A stretch of 39,543 bases of DNA from Tritrichomonas foetus (GCA_001839685.1 MLAK01000662.1:42442-81984), one strand, 5' to 3'. Counted from the stretch's first letter, positions 1 through 9,846 are shown. Notes: generated by a model from the letters alone, not told the origin. Numbers and translations are program-made.

Positions 1-193
1 AATCATTAACATTAAGATATAATCATTAACATTAAGATATAATCATTAACATTAAGATATAATCATTAACATTAAGATATAATCATTAACATTAAGATAT
101 AATCATTAACATTAAGATATAATCATTAACATTAAGATATAATCATTAACATTAAGATATAATCATTAACATTAAGATATAATCATTAACATT
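1..193. repeat. Perfect 20-bp tandem repeat (minisatellite)
   Basis: The unit AATCATTAACATTAAGATAT is repeated without a single change nine times (1-180), followed by the first 13 bases of a tenth copy (181-193). The array runs off the left edge of the window, so its true length is unknown. It has no open reading frame worth naming. Complete identity between copies implies recent expansion or ongoing homogenisation; an assembly artefact from repeat collapse or expansion is also possible. Confidence 0.97.
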
Positions 194-940
194 TAAGTAA
201 AAAAATTCGTACACTAAAAAATAGTAGTGTTATTAGAGAAACACTGCAAAAACTGTGATCATATTTCATGTTGCTATTCTTATTCACATAAGTGATTTTG
301 AAATAATTCATATTCGAAACTTGAGAAGAATATTTGGATGAATCACAGAGTAAATTTTCTTAGTGAACAAATTAGAAGAAATTTCGGCGAATAAAATTTA
401 TGTGTTATATGGGGAAATGGCATGGATCTTGGTGTTCAAGTTATATTATTGTATCAAATTGTTTCTCTTGCTTAAGCAGATCCTTTTGATTAATGTTATT
501 TTTTCTGTACATTCAATTTTTTTGAATAGGTAAAATTTCTTTTCAATTTTGATAAGTTTATTTTTTTTTTAATTAAATAATGAGAAAAATGAACTCATCT
601 CGAGATGAGAGAATTCTCATACGAAAGGGCATAGTCAATAGACAGAGCAGAATACTCCAACGATCATCAATAAATAATGGTCTTATTTAACGTTGGTTAT
701 TATGATTATGTCCTGAAATTATCCAAAAAAGAATCAGTTATTCATCAAAAAGGTAACAAACATTATTCAAAAAATTTTTGTAATAGAAATTATATTTTAA
801 ATGCCTAAATGGTCTTCTAAACGTACAGTATTCAATCGAATTATGAAAAAATGGTCGGCTAACGCTTCAAATATTGAATTCTATTTAAATTGTAATAACT
901 TTTTCAAAGCTTGCTGTTTGAAATTGTTAAATCTACACAA
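194..940. other. Gene-free stretch upstream of the Rab gene
   Basis: This is A+T-rich sequence between the minisatellite and the Rab start codon. No tRNA or long reading frame is present. A 57-codon frame begins at 801 and runs into the Rab gene out of frame; I do not consider it a gene. The Rab promoter should lie in the last 100 bases, but I see no motif there that recurs elsewhere in the window. Confidence 0.6.
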
Positions 941-1510
941 ATGGAGAACATTGTACAGTCAGGACCACGCATAGTATTCGTTGGTAGCGCATCAGCCGGT
1001 AAAACCTCACTCATCTGTCGAATAGTTGAAAATAAATTTGAGCCAATGACAACGCCAACCACAGGAACGGCATTTTTCCAATATCACACGAACGATCCAG
1101 AAAAGCCAGTCGTACAAATATGGGATACAGCAGGAATGGAAAGATATCGATCCCTCAACAGAATTTTCTATCACGAAGCAATCGCAGCAATTCTCGTATT
1201 TGATTTCACCAATTATCAAACTTTTGAAGACCTTGAATCATGGCACAATGAATTTCTGACAGAGGCCCAGCCAAATCCAAGCATCGTTCTTGTCGGAAAC
1301 AAATGCGACCTTGTTGACGATTATCAGGTGGAACCTGAAGAAATTCAAAATTTTGCCGATTCACATGGCCTTCAATTCTTTTCAACATCGGCCCTGACAG
1401 GAGAAGGAGTCGAAGAAATGTTTCAGGCATTAATTAAAATGCTTCCAAAAGCTGAAGCAGCTGTTGAGACAAACATCCTTGTTCCTGAAACAAAAAAGAA
1501 ATGTTGTTAA
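941..1510 (+). CDS. Rab-family small GTPase with substituted switch II glutamine
   Basis: This 189-aa protein is a complete small GTPase of the Rab type, a membrane-traffic switch anchored by C-terminal prenylation. The P-loop GSASAGKT is at residues 15-22, a switch I Thr lies near 41, the G3 motif DTAG is at 62-65, NKCD at 120-123 and the SA of G5 at 150-151. The protein ends KKKCC, a Rab-type double-cysteine geranylgeranylation signal. The residue after DTAG, nearly always Gln in Rabs and needed for GTP hydrolysis, is Met66 here, so intrinsic turnover may be low. The RYRSL stretch in switch II is Rab-like. The start is the ATG at 941; an upstream in-frame TTG at 911 would add ten residues with no domain content. 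The stop overlaps TAAA. The subfamily cannot be assigned by eye. Confidence 0.93.
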   Translation: MENIVQSGPRIVFVGSASAGKTSLICRIVENKFEPMTTPTTGTAFFQYHTNDPEKPVVQIWDTAGMERYRSLNRIFYHEAIAAILVFDFTNYQTFEDLESWHNEFLTEAQPNPSIVLVGNKCDLVDDYQVEPEEIQNFADSHGLQFFSTSALTGEGVEEMFQALIKMLPKAEAAVETNILVPETKKKCC

Positions 1511-2039
1511 ATATACTAAAGATAAATATTCAAAACAATAATCTGCCATTTTACATAGATATATATAAAAGTTTTATCGTGAACACTTTTTAGTAGTTTG
1601 ACTTTTCATTTGACCTTAAATGTTCACGGTTGAACTTATTTTTTTTTTTTATCGGCAAATTTCTCGATTGATATAATCAAATGAGTTTGGAATGTTGATG
1701 AATTTTGTTTGAGATGATATTTTTCTTCATAAATTCTAATTTTTTTCTGAAATTTGAGATTTTTGAAAATGAGATTGAAATCATGAAAAAATGGATTCTT
1801 TTGCAGGAATTTGATTTCTTATGATATTAGAAATACATTTTCTATGTATGAATTAGTAAAATTCTTTTTTGATTCCATTCTAGATAAGGTGAAATGACAA
1901 ATCTCCATTATTTATTCTGAATTCATTTGGTCATTCATACACAATTTTTGATATAAACTATAATAGAAATTTGAATAAAAGCCATTTAGCTTCAGAAAAT
2001 TAGTGAACTGAAATTTTTCCGTTTAGATATAAAATTTAC
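1511..2039. other. Intergenic region, Rab to basic protein
   Basis: This is 529 bases of A+T-rich sequence. It contains one imperfect structure, 8-bp inverted arms CGTGAACA/TGTTCACG at 1578-1585 and 1621-1628, and a pyrimidine-rich tract just after it. No gene is visible. The end of the region carries a motif shared with the cyclin B gene, listed separately. Confidence 0.6.
2017..2030 (+). promoter_or_regulatory. Shared upstream motif TTTCCGTTTAGA (copy 1)
   Basis: The 12-mer TTTCCGTTTAGA sits here, ending close to the ATG at 2040. The identical 12-mer lies about 14 bases before the cyclin B start (18825-18836). Trichomonad 5' UTRs are very short, so this is where a core promoter or start-site element would be expected. 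The functional role is inferred from position and recurrence only. Confidence 0.35.
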
Positions 2040-3554
2040 ATGCGAAAATCAGCCCTTAACAAAGCCTTTCAGAAAACAGCTCAGCCGGTAAACTATATAG
2101 CAGAGGCAACACGCGTTCTTCAAGGATGTGGAATTACTCCAAAGGCCAGAAAATCATTTTTGGCATCTCTTTCAAAGCAACTTACAAGTCAGACGCCAGA
2201 AGAAAGACAAAAATTTCTCAATTCTCTATCGCCAGCCGAAATTGAAGCATGGATTAATGCGTTTGAATTAATATCGAAATTTCTCGCCGAAGCACTTGAA
2301 AACTCATCTTCCGAAGAAGAAAGTGAAGATGTTGCAGCAAATGAGCAAATACAGCAATTAATCAACATCTCGAAAAGCCCAGAAAAAAGTTTCTCTAATC
2401 GTGTTTCAAGTTTTGTGAATCAAAAATCACCAACCATTCAAAAAGCTCCAACCATTCAAAAATCAACAACTACTCAAAAATCACCAACAGTACTAAAATC
2501 ATCAAACAATCATAAATCACCAATTTCATCACGTGGTGAAGTCACTCTTGGAAATATTTACGCTTTGTCTTCCTCTTCTGAAAAAGAAGAAAAATCTGAC
2601 GACAGCAGTATCATCAACAGCATCATAAATAGTGATGAAAGTGATAATAAATATAATTTTGATGATCGAGTAAATGCAAGAGTTCAAACACCACCTAAAC
2701 CACCAAAACCAACCAAAAAATCTCAAAAAACTGCAACAACAACATCTACAAAAATCACCAAATCACAAACATCTCAACAAGCTTCAGATTCAAAGCCAAT
2801 TGAATCATCACCAAAATTCTTTAACTTTGACCAATATCCAGATCACGATGAAAGGTCAACACAAACAAGAGGTGAAGCAAAAACACAAACTCCACCACAA
2901 TCTCCGCACTCACCACGAGAAATTCCATCTTTTGTAAACCTGAAAGTTTCATCATCAAGTGAAGAAAATCATGACAATTATAGAAAAGATCCACGAACTG
3001 GCTTAATAACAATTGGTGCTGATAATTTTAGGAATAAAAATAGGAAACCATCGCCACCACCATCAAATTTAAGACTTTCTCCACATCTTGAAAGAAAATT
3101 GTCACCATCTCAACAAAGACAAATGACAAAACAACTTCAACCTAAAGAACAACCACCAAAGAAAAAAGTGATTACAAAAAGAAGCAAAAAAATAATTAAA
3201 AAGAAAAGGAAGAATACTATCAAAAACACAGTTGATAGCAATAATGTAAACACAATTTCAACTGCAACTTCTGCATCATCAACAACAAGAAATAAGGTAA
3301 ACAATAATAATTATATTTCGCCAATTAGGAATCCTTCAAATAGAGCAAGAAATGTATCACCACTGTCACCAGAAGATAAGCCAGCTTCCAATTTTTGGAT
3401 GAATCAGCCAACTAGTCATAAGCGTAGGGCAGAATCACCACCATCACCTAGGCTTTTAGAGCTCTCCAAACCAAGAAGCCCCAAACTACCACCAAAAGAT
3501 TATGAATCAGATGATTTCATTGTTGATGAAGTTTTTGCCATTGAAGATGAATAA
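2040..3554 (+). CDS. Ser/Pro/Lys-rich low-complexity basic protein, unrecognised
   Basis: This is a 504-aa protein that I cannot assign to a family. Residues 1-90 look helical and ordered, with an acidic SSSEEESED stretch just after. Residues 112-165 hold short imperfect repeats of the type KSPT-x-QK. The rest is rich in Ser, Pro, Lys and Asn, with many SP and TPP sites that could be targets of proline-directed kinases. A dense Lys/Arg cluster at about 375-392 would serve as a nuclear localisation signal. The acidic C-terminus (DDFIVDEVFAIEDE) is distinctive. The start ATG is directly preceded by the shared TTTCCGTTTAGA motif, and the stop overlaps TAAA. A nuclear or cytoskeletal role is possible but unproven. 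Codon usage and length support a real gene. Confidence 0.85.
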   Translation: MRKSALNKAFQKTAQPVNYIAEATRVLQGCGITPKARKSFLASLSKQLTSQTPEERQKFLNSLSPAEIEAWINAFELISKFLAEALENSSSEEESEDVAANEQIQQLINISKSPEKSFSNRVSSFVNQKSPTIQKAPTIQKSTTTQKSPTVLKSSNNHKSPISSRGEVTLGNIYALSSSSEKEEKSDDSSIINSIINSDESDNKYNFDDRVNARVQTPPKPPKPTKKSQKTATTTSTKITKSQTSQQASDSKPIESSPKFFNFDQYPDHDERSTQTRGEAKTQTPPQSPHSPREIPSFVNLKVSSSSEENHDNYRKDPRTGLITIGADNFRNKNRKPSPPPSNLRLSPHLERKLSPSQQRQMTKQLQPKEQPPKKKVITKRSKKIIKKKRKNTIKNTVDSNNVNTISTATSASSTTRNKVNNNNYISPIRNPSNRARNVSPLSPEDKPASNFWMNQPTSHKRRAESPPSPRLLELSKPRSPKLPPKDYESDDFIVDEVFAIEDE

Positions 3555-3704
3555 AATTAAATTTTATCATATGCGTTTGAAAAAAATATAAATGATCAAT
3601 AATGATATATTGATTATTATTATGGTTTATTAAAAACAATTTTTTATAAGATTTTATTTTTCTATGAATAATATCCATTTCTATTGATGAAAACCATTAC
3701 AATT

Positions 3705-6700
3705 TTAAGTTCCATCATTATTATTGATTTCGTTTTCATTATCATTTTCATTATCGTTTTCATTAGCAACATTTTCATTGTTATTTTCGTTGGCGTTTGT
3801 TTCATTTTCATTGTTTTCTTTTTGATCTGGATTTCGAAATTCTGTTTCATGAATGATTGGATGATCACGCATGTATTTCTTTAATTGTGGAAGTTCCCTG
3901 ACTTTGTAAGAATCAAGTTTATCAATGTTTGGTAATTTCTGAATCAAAAAGACTACGATGGGTGTTCCAAGCAGGAAAGCTTCAGGCCCACTAATTGAAA
4001 CAGGTTTTTGGTTACTTTTCTTGGCAATCTGTTTCAAGGCTTGAGTCCAAGGGGCCGTGGGAGTTTGTCCAGAATAAATTATGTTTGGCTGTTCCTCCAT
4101 CCAAATTCTAAAACATGGAAGATCTTCACCAGTATCCAAAATTTCACAGAACCATTTCACTTTTGTGTTTGGATGATTGGCAGAAGTATAAAACCTACTT
4201 GCTTTATAACCAGCTGGATAAACATATCTTTGGTTATGAAAGCCAGGTCTATCATAAACAACTTCACCTACACTCCACAGTTCAGTTGTCGCTGTAATTT
4301 GAATCGGATATTCAAAATCACCTTTATCTAACATTTCATATGTAATGGTTGGAACAAATTGATCTTTACTATTATTGGCATTAGAAGAGTCTTTATGAGA
4401 AGAAGAATGACTCGATTTCTTAGTTTTACCACTTTTTTGTTGGGCTTGCTGTTGATGCTGTTGTTGTTTTTTCTTCTTTTTGAATTCATATAAACTTGCA
4501 ATTCTTTTTGTTACTGATGCATTTCTAGTTAAAAACTGCGGTGGCTGATTATTTGGGAAAATATTTGCGAAAAATGGATCATTCAGGATATCAGCCATGG
4601 TTCCAAATCCCCTTTTTAAGATTTCTTCAAAGAATTTCAAATCATGTTCATATGTCCAAGTATCAGGTGTACCACGCCATTTTGGTGCACTTTCAAAGAA
4701 TTTTCGGGTAACTTCTTCATCAATTTCTCGAAAGAGTGTCCGAAGTTGATTCATTCCATTAATTCTAGCTAAAATATTTGAAGCTATCTTTGGAACAAGT
4801 CCACTTTCTTCAGGTGGCATTTCACACCTTAATAAAAGATCATCTATATAATCTTTGATATCTTCTGTAGGTTTATATGAAAGTTCACAGTTAACAGCAA
4901 GTGATGCATAATCTTTTTCTCCTGTTTCTGAATTCACATCAATTCCTTTTTTTAATAAATATTTAGTTAAAGTATTAAACTCCTCTTTAGAAAACTTACT
5001 TTCAATCATAAAATTTCGTTCATATGTTGTTGTTGAAGTATTTGTATTTGATGAATTCGAATTTTGATTTGTTGAATATGAATTAGATGTGGATGAATTT
5101 TCTAATAAATCATCTTGCTTCATTTTCGCCCTTTTTAGACCTTCGCCAAGTGATAAAACTCGATCATTCAAACTTTTCTGTTCAATTGTTTCTTCATCAT
5201 CATAACCAAGAACCGTTGTAAATCGTGAATAATTTGGATCCTCTGCATAATGCTCATAACAACCAAATCCATAATCAATGGTACCGCGAATTAAAATTGC
5301 ATCATGTTCGTCACTCCACCATTCAGCTGGATAAACTGAACCGCGAAAACCACGTTTTGACGAGGATGATTGTGGAACAGTTTGTGCGTAATAAATGAAA
5401 TGCAAAGATTCAATTCTTTTTAAAAGTGAAGGACCTTGTTTATGTATTCGTTGTTTAAAGCGAGGTTCTTTAAAACAACTTGATTCAATGAATCTTTTAT
5501 CTTCTTCAATGTCTTCTTCTTCATTTGTGGAGTTTCCACGAATAAAATCACGAGTAAGTTGATGTCCAGTGTTTGAACCAGATGCACGAATAATTTCTCG
5601 AAGAATTGCGCGAGATGCTAAAATAATCTCGCTTTCAGAAATATTCAAACCAGAAATTTCTATCACTTCTTTCCATCTATCCCAACCAAATCTAAAGAGA
5701 TTTCGAATTAATTGATCACGTTCACGAACTGTCCAATCATGACGTTTCGCAACTTCGTTCACACTTTCTTTATTAGTTTCAATTTCGGTATCTTCTTTCA
5801 CCTGCATATCTTGACTCTCATCTACATTAACTTCATTTTCATTGATAATATGTTCATTTTCTGCTTTTTCTTGATGATCTGTGCTATTTAAAACAGAATC
5901 TTCTTTCGAAATAACTTCACTTTCTGTCACATTATTATCTATTGTGTCACTATTCGCATTTGCAGTACTCTTTATGTTGTTATTATCTGTGTCATTCTCT
6001 TTATTATTGTTTTCATTGTTATCAATATCGTGATTATTATCATTGTCATTTTGATTGTAGTTATTGAAGGTGATGTTGTTTCCTTGTTCTTCTTGATTTC
6101 GATACAAATTGAGCTCATTTTCATCAATGCTGTCAACGAGTAATTCCCAGAAATCACTTTCACAAAGCTCAGCTGCAATTTGCGAACTTTCATTTTCACC
6201 AAAAGGTTCAGACGTGCAAGAAGAAATCAGTTTTGTCACATCAGGAATCGGTGCATCAGAAAAGGCATGAAGTGAAGCATATTTACAAATATTTTCGGAC
6301 TTTGTTTCTTTATCTTCGATCATCGAGTAAACTTTTGATCTGCATAATGTGCAAAGATCAGTTTCAGAACATTCACTACATTGTAAAAAATAAATTGTTT
6401 CAACTTTTGATGATCTATTTTCTTTTAGAAGTTCCATAAAGCTTTTTGGATATCCATCAACAATAACTGCAGTTTCAGTAATTTCAATTGCATTTGGAGA
6501 AATGTTACAAAAATCAGGATTATATAAGAAAACTGTTGCATTTGCATTTTCAAAATCATTTGAATGATTCACAACACGTGAAAATTGCATTTTTTTATAA
6601 TTCACAACATCTTCAATTAAGTCAAGCATCAATGAGAAATGAGATACAAAAATAATTTTTTGATTCTTCAATTGAGAGTCATCAATAAGTTGCGAAATAA

Positions 6701-8063
6701 CCTGTAATTTTGTTGAAGATTGAATGAAATCAGGACTGTTTAAAGCAGATTCTTCTTTAAATATCAAAAATGGATGATTGATAATTCTATAAATTAATTG
6801 GCAAGGGATCATGCATTTTTTCTTTCTTAATTCTTCCAAATTTTTAATAATCACTTTCCTAACAACTGATTTTTGTAACGAATTTAAAGGACAATCAATG
6901 TATAGAGGATTGATATCATTTTGTATTTCAAAAATGCTTTGTTTGGCGCGCTTTTGTGTATTGGCAGTTAAAAGTGCTCTTAATTGTTCAGCAGATGCAA
7001 TATCTTCTTCATTTTTCATATTTTTTTTCGAAGATAAGAAGAAATCAGTAATTCTTTGTAAATCAGGAATAAAATGAACAGCTGTTGTGTTACAAATTGA
7101 AATTTGATGTCCATAGACAATTTTCTGAATGAGCTTTAAATATTTTGAGCTTTGGATTCTTTGATTATCACTGAAAATTAAAGCTCGCCATCGAATATCT
7201 GCAATTTTATTAATATCTTGTTGTAAAACATCTGTGCTAGTTACCATGATATGAAATTTGAGAACTCCTTCATCCCAAAAATCATTTTCAAAAATTATTT
7301 GGCGTGATTCATTTGATCCAGCATATTCTAATGCGGTAGTTCTCACAATTTGTCGAACAGAATGATACCATTTACGAACGTTGGCTGGTTGAGTGATGAT
7401 TAAATAGGGTCCAGGCTCAGTGCATGTTTCTACACTATATTGAATAAATGCAGCAACTGAATAATGGAGTTCCATATTAAGTTGATCAACAACCTCTGAA
7501 TTTTTCTGATCTAAATAATTGGCAATTAATACATTTAAACATGCAAGCTGATGATAATTCAAATCATAGTCACCAACTCGATATTTCGTCTGCGGTTCAA
7601 AATCAGCAGAAGGCTCTGACAAAACATCTGAGTTTTGCGTTGGAAAAATCTCTTTTTGCTTCTTTTTATATAGATTGATTATCGAACTGTCTACTTTCGA
7701 CTCCCAAGTGCAGTCTTCATATTCGAGATTCATCCATTTAACGAAGTAATGATTTTTTTCGCGCGTAATAATTTTATCGATGATATCGTAATTCGGATCG
7801 TAATAAGGTGGCTCTGATGGCACAGAAGATGTGCCACTTCGATTCACTCTGTTTAACATGACTGTACTGTGTTGATATTTTTGAAGTTTCTGCGCTGATA
7901 CCCAAATTGATTTATAATATGGCTCTTTTTTAAGCTTAACATAATATTCTGTCGGTGAATTATTGTTCGTTCTAATACCTAAAATTATTTCGTATGGACA
8001 TTCCTGCGTATCGTTTGAAGGCTCAAATTCATCTTCATCATTTTTGGATTTGATCTTCGACAT
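3705..8063 (-). CDS. CHD-type chromatin protein with degenerate SNF2 ATPase and C-terminal FYRN/FYRC
   Basis: This 1452-aa protein has the architecture of a CHD remodeller of the CHD6-9/Kismet group. Two chromodomains (about 23-60 and 92-122; the second contains YFVKWMNLEYEDCTWE) precede an SNF2-like region at about 165-560. That region aligns collinearly with CHD proteins, but its catalytic motifs are lost: the DEMGLGKT position reads DQLNMELH (193-200), the DEAH position reads SDNQ (298-301), and motif VI is not recognisable. A C-x2-C-x5-C-x2-C cluster lies at 562-574. After an Asn/Asp/Glu-rich linker come three CHD-like C-terminal segments: a SANT-like one at 776-800, a second at 914-943 (AEWWSDEHDAILIRG) and a third at 1134-1164. 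Residues 1262-1385 form an FYRN/FYRC module (YPAGYKASRFY; SGPEAF...LP), a chromatin-associated fold of MLL/Trithorax proteins. The likely role is nuclear chromatin reading or scaffolding rather than ATP-driven remodelling. The tail after 1410 is an Asn/Glu low-complexity repeat. Confidence 0.88.
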   Translation of the reverse strand: MSKIKSKNDEDEFEPSNDTQECPYEIILGIRTNNNSPTEYYVKLKKEPYYKSIWVSAQKLQKYQHSTVMLNRVNRSGTSSVPSEPPYYDPNYDIIDKIITREKNHYFVKWMNLEYEDCTWESKVDSSIINLYKKKQKEIFPTQNSDVLSEPSADFEPQTKYRVGDYDLNYHQLACLNVLIANYLDQKNSEVVDQLNMELHYSVAAFIQYSVETCTEPGPYLIITQPANVRKWYHSVRQIVRTTALEYAGSNESRQIIFENDFWDEGVLKFHIMVTSTDVLQQDINKIADIRWRALIFSDNQRIQSSKYLKLIQKIVYGHQISICNTTAVHFIPDLQRITDFFLSSKKNMKNEEDIASAEQLRALLTANTQKRAKQSIFEIQNDINPLYIDCPLNSLQKSVVRKVIIKNLEELRKKKCMIPCQLIYRIINHPFLIFKEESALNSPDFIQSSTKLQVISQLIDDSQLKNQKIIFVSHFSLMLDLIEDVVNYKKMQFSRVVNHSNDFENANATVFLYNPDFCNISPNAIEITETAVIVDGYPKSFMELLKENRSSKVETIYFLQCSECSETDLCTLCRSKVYSMIEDKETKSENICKYASLHAFSDAPIPDVTKLISSCTSEPFGENESSQIAAELCESDFWELLVDSIDENELNLYRNQEEQGNNITFNNYNQNDNDNNHDIDNNENNNKENDTDNNNIKSTANANSDTIDNNVTESEVISKEDSVLNSTDHQEKAENEHIINENEVNVDESQDMQVKEDTEIETNKESVNEVAKRHDWTVRERDQLIRNLFRFGWDRWKEVIEISGLNISESEIILASRAILREIIRASGSNTGHQLTRDFIRGNSTNEEEDIEEDKRFIESSCFKEPRFKQRIHKQGPSLLKRIESLHFIYYAQTVPQSSSSKRGFRGSVYPAEWWSDEHDAILIRGTIDYGFGCYEHYAEDPNYSRFTTVLGYDDEETIEQKSLNDRVLSLGEGLKRAKMKQDDLLENSSTSNSYSTNQNSNSSNTNTSTTTYERNFMIESKFSKEEFNTLTKYLLKKGIDVNSETGEKDYASLAVNCELSYKPTEDIKDYIDDLLLRCEMPPEESGLVPKIASNILARINGMNQLRTLFREIDEEVTRKFFESAPKWRGTPDTWTYEHDLKFFEEILKRGFGTMADILNDPFFANIFPNNQPPQFLTRNASVTKRIASLYEFKKKKKQQQHQQQAQQKSGKTKKSSHSSSHKDSSNANNSKDQFVPTITYEMLDKGDFEYPIQITATTELWSVGEVVYDRPGFHNQRYVYPAGYKASRFYTSANHPNTKVKWFCEILDTGEDLPCFRIWMEEQPNIIYSGQTPTAPWTQALKQIAKKSNQKPVSISGPEAFLLGTPIVVFLIQKLPNIDKLDSYKVRELPQLKKYMRDHPIIHETEFRNPDQKENNENETNANENNNENVANENDNENDNENEINNNDGT

Positions 8064-8759
8064 TAAAAGCGCGGAAAAGTGGCGTTTTTGAATATTTTAC
8101 ATGTTGTAAAGTATAGAAAATTATTCCTCAACACAAATCACATACGATTGATATCTCATGTTTATCACACTATTCTTTGTAGGGTGGTTTAAAACAACAA
8201 AAACTCTGTTTTTTAATACAACCAGTGGGATAAATGGGGAAAATGAGGTTTGATGTAAAGAAATCATATAATTAATAAAATACGATAAATTTTTAGTACA
8301 AATTTGTTATTAATTATTCCGATTTGGATTGATTTCTTCAAAGAATAGGCTTTTGGGAAAAAAAAATGGAGAAATTAATTCCCCCATCAACAAAATTTAA
8401 TTAATTTTTGAAAATGTAACCATATTATTGTCAATAATTAATTTACTAGATAATGATATTTAACGCCATGTTACACATATGTGTCACTATTATGATCTCC
8501 TCTAGAGTCTTAATTGTGAAAATACATTAAACTCAGAATCAATTTATTTGTAAATTAATATTAAAGAATTTGTTGGATTGATATGTTTTTATACGACTGA
8601 AAGCTCGGAAGTGAAATGAAATCAACAAATATATATATATCAATAACATTAGAATTAGAATTACTTCAAAAATAAAAGGAATCAAATGAAATAAAATAAT
8701 GGTAGAAGTCTTATTTTCGCAAAAAAATCGAATCTTTTTTATCAAATAAGGACAAATAA
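8064..8759. other. Intergenic region between CHD-like and phosphodiesterase genes
   Basis: This holds 696 bases between two minus-strand genes. The bases just upstream of the CHD start include a locally G+C-rich block (GCGCGGAAAAGTGGCG on the plus strand, 8069-8084), which stands out in this A+T-rich DNA and may be promoter sequence. A short TA run sits at about 8630-8640. A minus-strand frame at 8539-8796 is A+T-rich, overlaps the phosphodiesterase end and is not credible. Confidence 0.55.
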
Positions 8760-9710
8760 TTATGCTGAAGAAGGCTTGGGCACTTTTCCACTCCATGTTG
8801 AAGCTGGTTTAAGTCTCAAGTATTCTGCAACAATCATAGCGGTATCCAACATCGATACTGCTGAAACCTCTTGATGCTTGGGGATTCCTTCTCCTTTTGC
8901 AGTCCAAAAAATTAACTTGTCAAGAGGTGAATCTGATCCATGGCTGCTTGGATTCTCTCCACCACCACCATGATCAGCTTGTATTAAAATCAAACTAGTA
9001 TTATCTACTTTTTCAATGATATTTATTAATTCATTGACAGTCTCATCAGTTTTCATGAGTTGTTTCCTCTGTCTCTCAGAAAAGAAGCCAAAATAGTGGC
9101 CAGCTGTATCAGTGTTATCGAGTTGGAAGAAAACTAATGTTGGATCATTTTCATTTACAAATTCAGAAAACTTATTAATTAATTCTTCTTCAGTTTTCAT
9201 TGAAAATAATTTCACGCCAATATCATGCTCAATTATAAAATCATTAATAAATTTCCAATTTACAAATGATGCCATAATTGCACTTGGATTTTGTTCATGT
9301 AAAACACGGAAAATTGAAGGGCATTGTGAATCCGATGGATATGCTCGATTTTGTCCAAATGTGGAAACTTTATGTTGGTCGGGAGTAACACCATGAAGTA
9401 GTGATGACCAACATTCTGCTGAAAAAGTTGGGGAAACGGTTTCAGCCGAAAATGTGTAGATTCCATTATTCACCACACGATGGATCCCTGGTGTCTCTAC
9501 TTGAGAAGGAAGACTTCCAACACCATCAACACCAATTATAAACGCGCACCTATGTGCTGGGCGACTGTCAAAAATGTTTTTATTTAAATTCGTTCTTTTG
9601 GTTGTTGAAGCAGAGCTAAATTTAGCAATGGTAACAAGACATACTAGACCTGTAAATACACTTAATGCAATAATATAATGAGGTCGTTTAATTTGTTGAG
9701 GATAAATCAT
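8760..9710 (-). CDS. Membrane-anchored alkaline-phosphatase-superfamily phosphodiesterase
   Basis: This 316-aa protein belongs to the alkaline phosphatase superfamily, closest to the type I phosphodiesterase/nucleotide pyrophosphatase group. Metal-binding and nucleophile positions are visible: GVDGVG with Asp62, the SPTFSAECW nucleophile region at 93-101, LDNTDTAGHYFG with Asp and His ligands at 198-208, ADHG at 245-248 and a late His257. Residues 11-30 form one hydrophobic segment after a short basic stretch, so it is a type II signal anchor with the catalytic domain lumenal or extracellular. The frame is open back to 10049, but that extension runs antisense through the Nnf1-like gene and has no domain content, so the ATG at 9710 is preferred. 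Likely substrates are nucleotide or lipid phosphodiesters; the exact one cannot be told. It is divergent from the Nnf1-like gene with 157 bases between starts. Confidence 0.85.
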   Translation of the reverse strand: MIYPQQIKRPHYIIALSVFTGLVCLVTIAKFSSASTTKRTNLNKNIFDSRPAHRCAFIIGVDGVGSLPSQVETPGIHRVVNNGIYTFSAETVSPTFSAECWSSLLHGVTPDQHKVSTFGQNRAYPSDSQCPSIFRVLHEQNPSAIMASFVNWKFINDFIIEHDIGVKLFSMKTEEELINKFSEFVNENDPTLVFFQLDNTDTAGHYFGFFSERQRKQLMKTDETVNELINIIEKVDNTSLILIQADHGGGGENPSSHGSDSPLDKLIFWTAKGEGIPKHQEVSAVSMLDTAMIVAEYLRLKPASTWSGKVPKPSSA

Positions 9711-9846
9711 AAAAAATAAAATGTCAAATTTCACCAGAATGTGGTTACATTTATTAATTGTCTCGCTTTCTAACTTTTTGAATTTGTAGTCAATAATTAT
9801 ATTATACCAAGTGACCATATAATGTATGAAAAAGTTGCTATGTGTT

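Noticed and set aside
1..193. CRISPR array
   Set aside because: The repeat units are contiguous with no spacers, and the genome is eukaryotic.
801..973. 57-codon frame beginning MPKWSSKRTVF upstream of and overlapping the Rab gene
   Set aside because: It is short, overlaps the Rab gene in another frame and matches no family; a decayed mobile-element protein was considered but nothing supports it.
1578..1628. 8-bp inverted repeat CGTGAACA/TGTTCACG
   Set aside because: The arms are short and 35 bases apart; this is within chance expectation.
8148..8153. GTATGT on the minus strand upstream of the CHD-like gene, a possible 5' UTR intron donor
   Set aside because: No matching ACTAACACACAG-type acceptor lies between it and the start codon.
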